From Azolla pinnata (lineage: Eukaryota > Streptophyta > Polypodiopsida > Salviniales > Salviniaceae): a stretch of 64,000 nt of DNA. The translations under genes were made by a program, and so were the position numbers. Below the pieces are notes generated by a model. It saw nothing but the letters and a program-made list of their open reading frames with translations, made no database searches and was not told the origin of the DNA. The first letter of the stretch is position 1; each line of letters begins with the position of its first letter. Where the stretch lies: contig JBBBWG010000002.1 in the NCBI GenBank assembly GCA_037176905.1, positions 85,647 through 149,646 on the forward strand, read 5' to 3'. Below are positions 61,523 through 64,000 of this stretch, piece after piece.

Positions 61523-64000
61523 CTATTGATGATCTTCCGACTTGTTAACATCGAAGTGTGCAATCTCTGAGAGGACCTTAAACAGTGCTTGTGGCTTAGA
61601 GAAGAAGGGAGAGTGGTCACTACCTTTGAGCTTGAACACCTGCTTGGGAGGGTTGAGATTCACTAGATTCTCTTGCACCACTGAAGACAGTGCTCGATCC
61701 TCTGCTGTCAAGACATAAAACCGTGGTATAGAGCCGTAATTCTCTGGGGTCAGCCAGATCCGTTCCATCACTGGAGCAAAAGGAATGGGCCTTATCGACA
61801 CCATCGCCAGGGCAAAATCCTATCAGCACCATCAAACATTTTCAACATTCGATGCAAAAGCTCACATATTTCCAAATGACCAACTCCGGTCACGATATTC
61901 ACATTTCTGCTCTGTTTTAAACCGGATGATGCAGAATCACCAGAATCATTTTTGAAATTGTGCACCGAAGGAAAAGGAAAAACCTTTGCAGGGGTCTGAT
62001 TGAAGAACAAATCCTTCAGGTAATCTTTGTTTAACACAATAGATGTCGGTGACTGGGAATCCTTGTCGGCATAATTGAGTATTTGTGCACTTGTCAATAA
62101 GTCATCAGGTCCAGCAGCCTGTAAGGCTTTCCATCAACTTACAGCATCCACATAAAACTATAACCAATGGGGAACCGACATATAGGGAAAAGAAGAGTGA
62201 TGCTTCTTTAATTAGGTACAACCTGACCTGGAGTGAGAAGGCATCAAAAGCTCTTTGTCCATTGGTAATCATAGTCGCACTGATAAAAACGGATTTCGCA
62301 ATTTTTTGTGGAAACATCTCCATTGCATATGATATACAAACCCCTCCGATGTCATGACCTACTAATATTACCTATACAGAGAAAAACCACTACATTCACT
62401 TGTTTTTGAAAGTGTGATGAAATATTCGAGGATTGGTATAAAAAATCCCCACTAAAAAGGGAGCTAGTTACCATAGGCAGGCTTTGCACATCAACAAGTC
62501 AAAAACACTTCTAAAATACCCTTAACTAACCATGTGCCTAAAGTATTTTTGGCAATTTGCTCTGAGCACAAGAAAAAACGCTACACATTTAGTTTATTCT
62601 TGAATAAAAATGTAACTATTCCATCTATATAATACCCCGCCGACCTGTAAAAGCAGAACCCCATCCTGTTGAAACTAGATGTGTGATATGTTTATGCATA
62701 TCTATGAACCACTGGGCTCCTCTCCAACATTTTCTGATTGCTAAAGAGAATGTTAAGAATTTACCTTCTTTGTTTCACTGAGATTCTTGAGCCACTCAAT
62801 TAAGGGCTTGGTGTAGATGTCAAGACCATGTATAGAGTTAGGATCAGTGGAATCAATGCCTGAACCAGATAAATCGATCGCATCTGCAATGAATCCAGCA
62901 CCTTCAAGTGTGGCGATGAGCTTATACCAACACCAAGCTCCAAATCCGCCACCATGGATGAGCAAAAATTGATTTGTCTCAACATTGAGAGAGCCCTCCT
63001 GTAATGAAATAAGTAACAAAGTTCTAAAACGCCTGAAATGAATGAATTTGTCTGTGAAAGTCACATGAAACTCGATAAGAAATGACCAGCTGCATATGTT
63101 GGATACTACAAAGCATGGTCATTCTCCAACGTGATGGAAAAGAGCCCATTTTTCCAGCATGTTTTCCATGCATATGCAAAGGATGGAGATCTAGGCACAA
63201 CACACTTCAGAAAAGGCCAATTTTTATGTCTTGATGCAGCAAGAAAATAAAGAAAAGAGCTCATTCTTTTCCCTAATGATAATACATTAGCGTTTTTGCA
63301 CATTATTCATGCTATGAAACACAGTACCACATTAGGGTTTTTGCACATTATTCATGCTATAAAACATAGTACCAAAAACCAATGTCCCAGACATCTGACA
63401 TATCTATTCTTAAATGAGAAATCAAGCAACAAAAATACATAATACAAGTCGAACAGGATCTTGTGAGAGTAGATAAAGAACCACAACGATAGCATGATGA
63501 TGGTTGAAAAAGAAAGGAGTGCTCAAAGTTTAACATTTGTAAATAAGTGTATGCGACAAGAAAACAATAAAAGAGCAATTGAGCTGAAAAAAACGAGGAA
63601 CTCTATGTATCATATCTATATATTTAGATCTTATCTATCTATCTATACGTAACATGCAAACATATATACATATGTGTGTGTGTGTACAAAGACAAACAAA
63701 TGAACTTCGGCCAATGTGAGCTAAACCAACCTTTAGTGTTGAGATGAATTCATGGGGTTTCAATACAGGATCATTTGGATTTCGAGCACGAGCACTCGAG
63801 CTTCTTGCAATGACAGTATTAGCACTAGGACTAGCATTAGCATTAGCATTAGCATTAGAATCAGCAGCATAAGATAGTGTGGATGAAGAAACACAGCCAT
63901 GCTTCGGAGTCATGCTCCTCCGCGTCCGAACCGACGCCGATCTTTCAAACTTGAGCTGTTGTTGAAGAAGCATCATCGCCAAGGCATGCTGTTGCTTCTG
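61523..64000 (-). CDS. Methylesterase, chloroplast-type MES family (5' end outside the window)
   Basis: In-window exons in coding order are 64000-63731 (partial), 62998-62765, 62371-62228, 62118-61984 and 61819-61523, giving 359 residues; the frame is still open at the window edge with no ATG I would trust as the start. The N-terminal part is Ser/Arg/Ala-rich (HALAMMLLQQQLKFERSASV) and resembles the extended plastid-type members such as Arabidopsis MES11. The alpha/beta-hydrolase core begins NQFLLIHGGGFGAWCWYKLI, continues VILVGHDIGGVCISYAMEMF, and ends QVFKLKGSDHSPFFSKPQAL with the catalytic His. TAEDRAL carries the acid. Related enzymes hydrolyse methyl esters of salicylate, jasmonate or IAA. 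The nucleophile-elbow residue here is Asp, not Ser (GHDIGG), so hydrolysis of methyl esters is not assured. Confidence 0.9.

Overview
This window is nuclear DNA from a land plant. The genes have many short exons split by GT-AG introns. The products are plant-specific or organelle-targeted: the glycine decarboxylase P-protein, a plastid ribosomal protein, a MYC-type bHLH, a PLS-type PPR protein, a chloroplast-type methylesterase and a proton-pump-interactor-like protein. I infer a seedless lineage (lycophyte, fern or bryophyte) from the style of the PPR protein and the wealth of simple repeats, but the sequence alone does not fix the species. No virus, bacterial operon, CRISPR array or complete autonomous transposon was found.

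I support ten genes, left to right: (1) a proton pump interactor-like gene, plus strand, 929-5412, 7 coding exons; (2) a MYC2-type bHLH gene, minus strand, 6813-10319, one long exon with large low-complexity expansions; (3) prefoldin subunit 1, minus, 12991-14959, 6 exons including a 7-nt microexon; (4) a GOS12-type Golgi Qb-SNARE, minus, 16145-19087, 6 exons; (5) an intronless PPR gene, minus, 20513-22918; (6) the glycine decarboxylase P-protein, plus, 26867-32608, 15 exons; (7) a PP2C phosphatase, minus, 34935-36888, 4 exons; (8) plastid ribosomal protein PSRP5, minus, 40755-42726, 2 coding exons and a probable leader intron; (9) a HAD-superfamily hydrolase resembling Arabidopsis At2g33255, minus, 44270-47996, 5 exons; (10) a large coiled-coil protein of unknown role, plus, 52673-56661, 5 exons. 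An eleventh gene, a chloroplast-type MES methylesterase, is cut by the right edge (minus, 61523 to beyond 64000). I derived exon borders by hand from GT-AG sites, reading-frame continuity and remembered family sequences, and phases close in every gene.

These are ordinary independent housekeeping and regulatory genes, not a cluster. Shared themes are weak: plastid or mitochondrial function (P-protein, PSRP5, PPR, methylesterase), vesicle traffic and membranes (GOS12, pump interactor), and stress or hormone signalling (MYC, PP2C, methylesterase).

The less ordinary material is repeats and small structures. A minisatellite inserts about 225 residues into the MYC N-terminal domain. Hexameric TTAGGG-type tracts encode Asn-Pro repeats in two unrelated genes. 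There is an 829-bp foldback element followed by a perfect 23-bp hairpin, a small MITE-like element, and an 11-bp tandem array upstream of the PP2C gene. Long (GA/CT)n tracts sit at several gene 5' ends, and ATGC/ATAC arrays lie between genes and inside a leader intron. I saw nothing I would call a new biological system; the best leads are the MYC expansion, the microexon and the foldback element.
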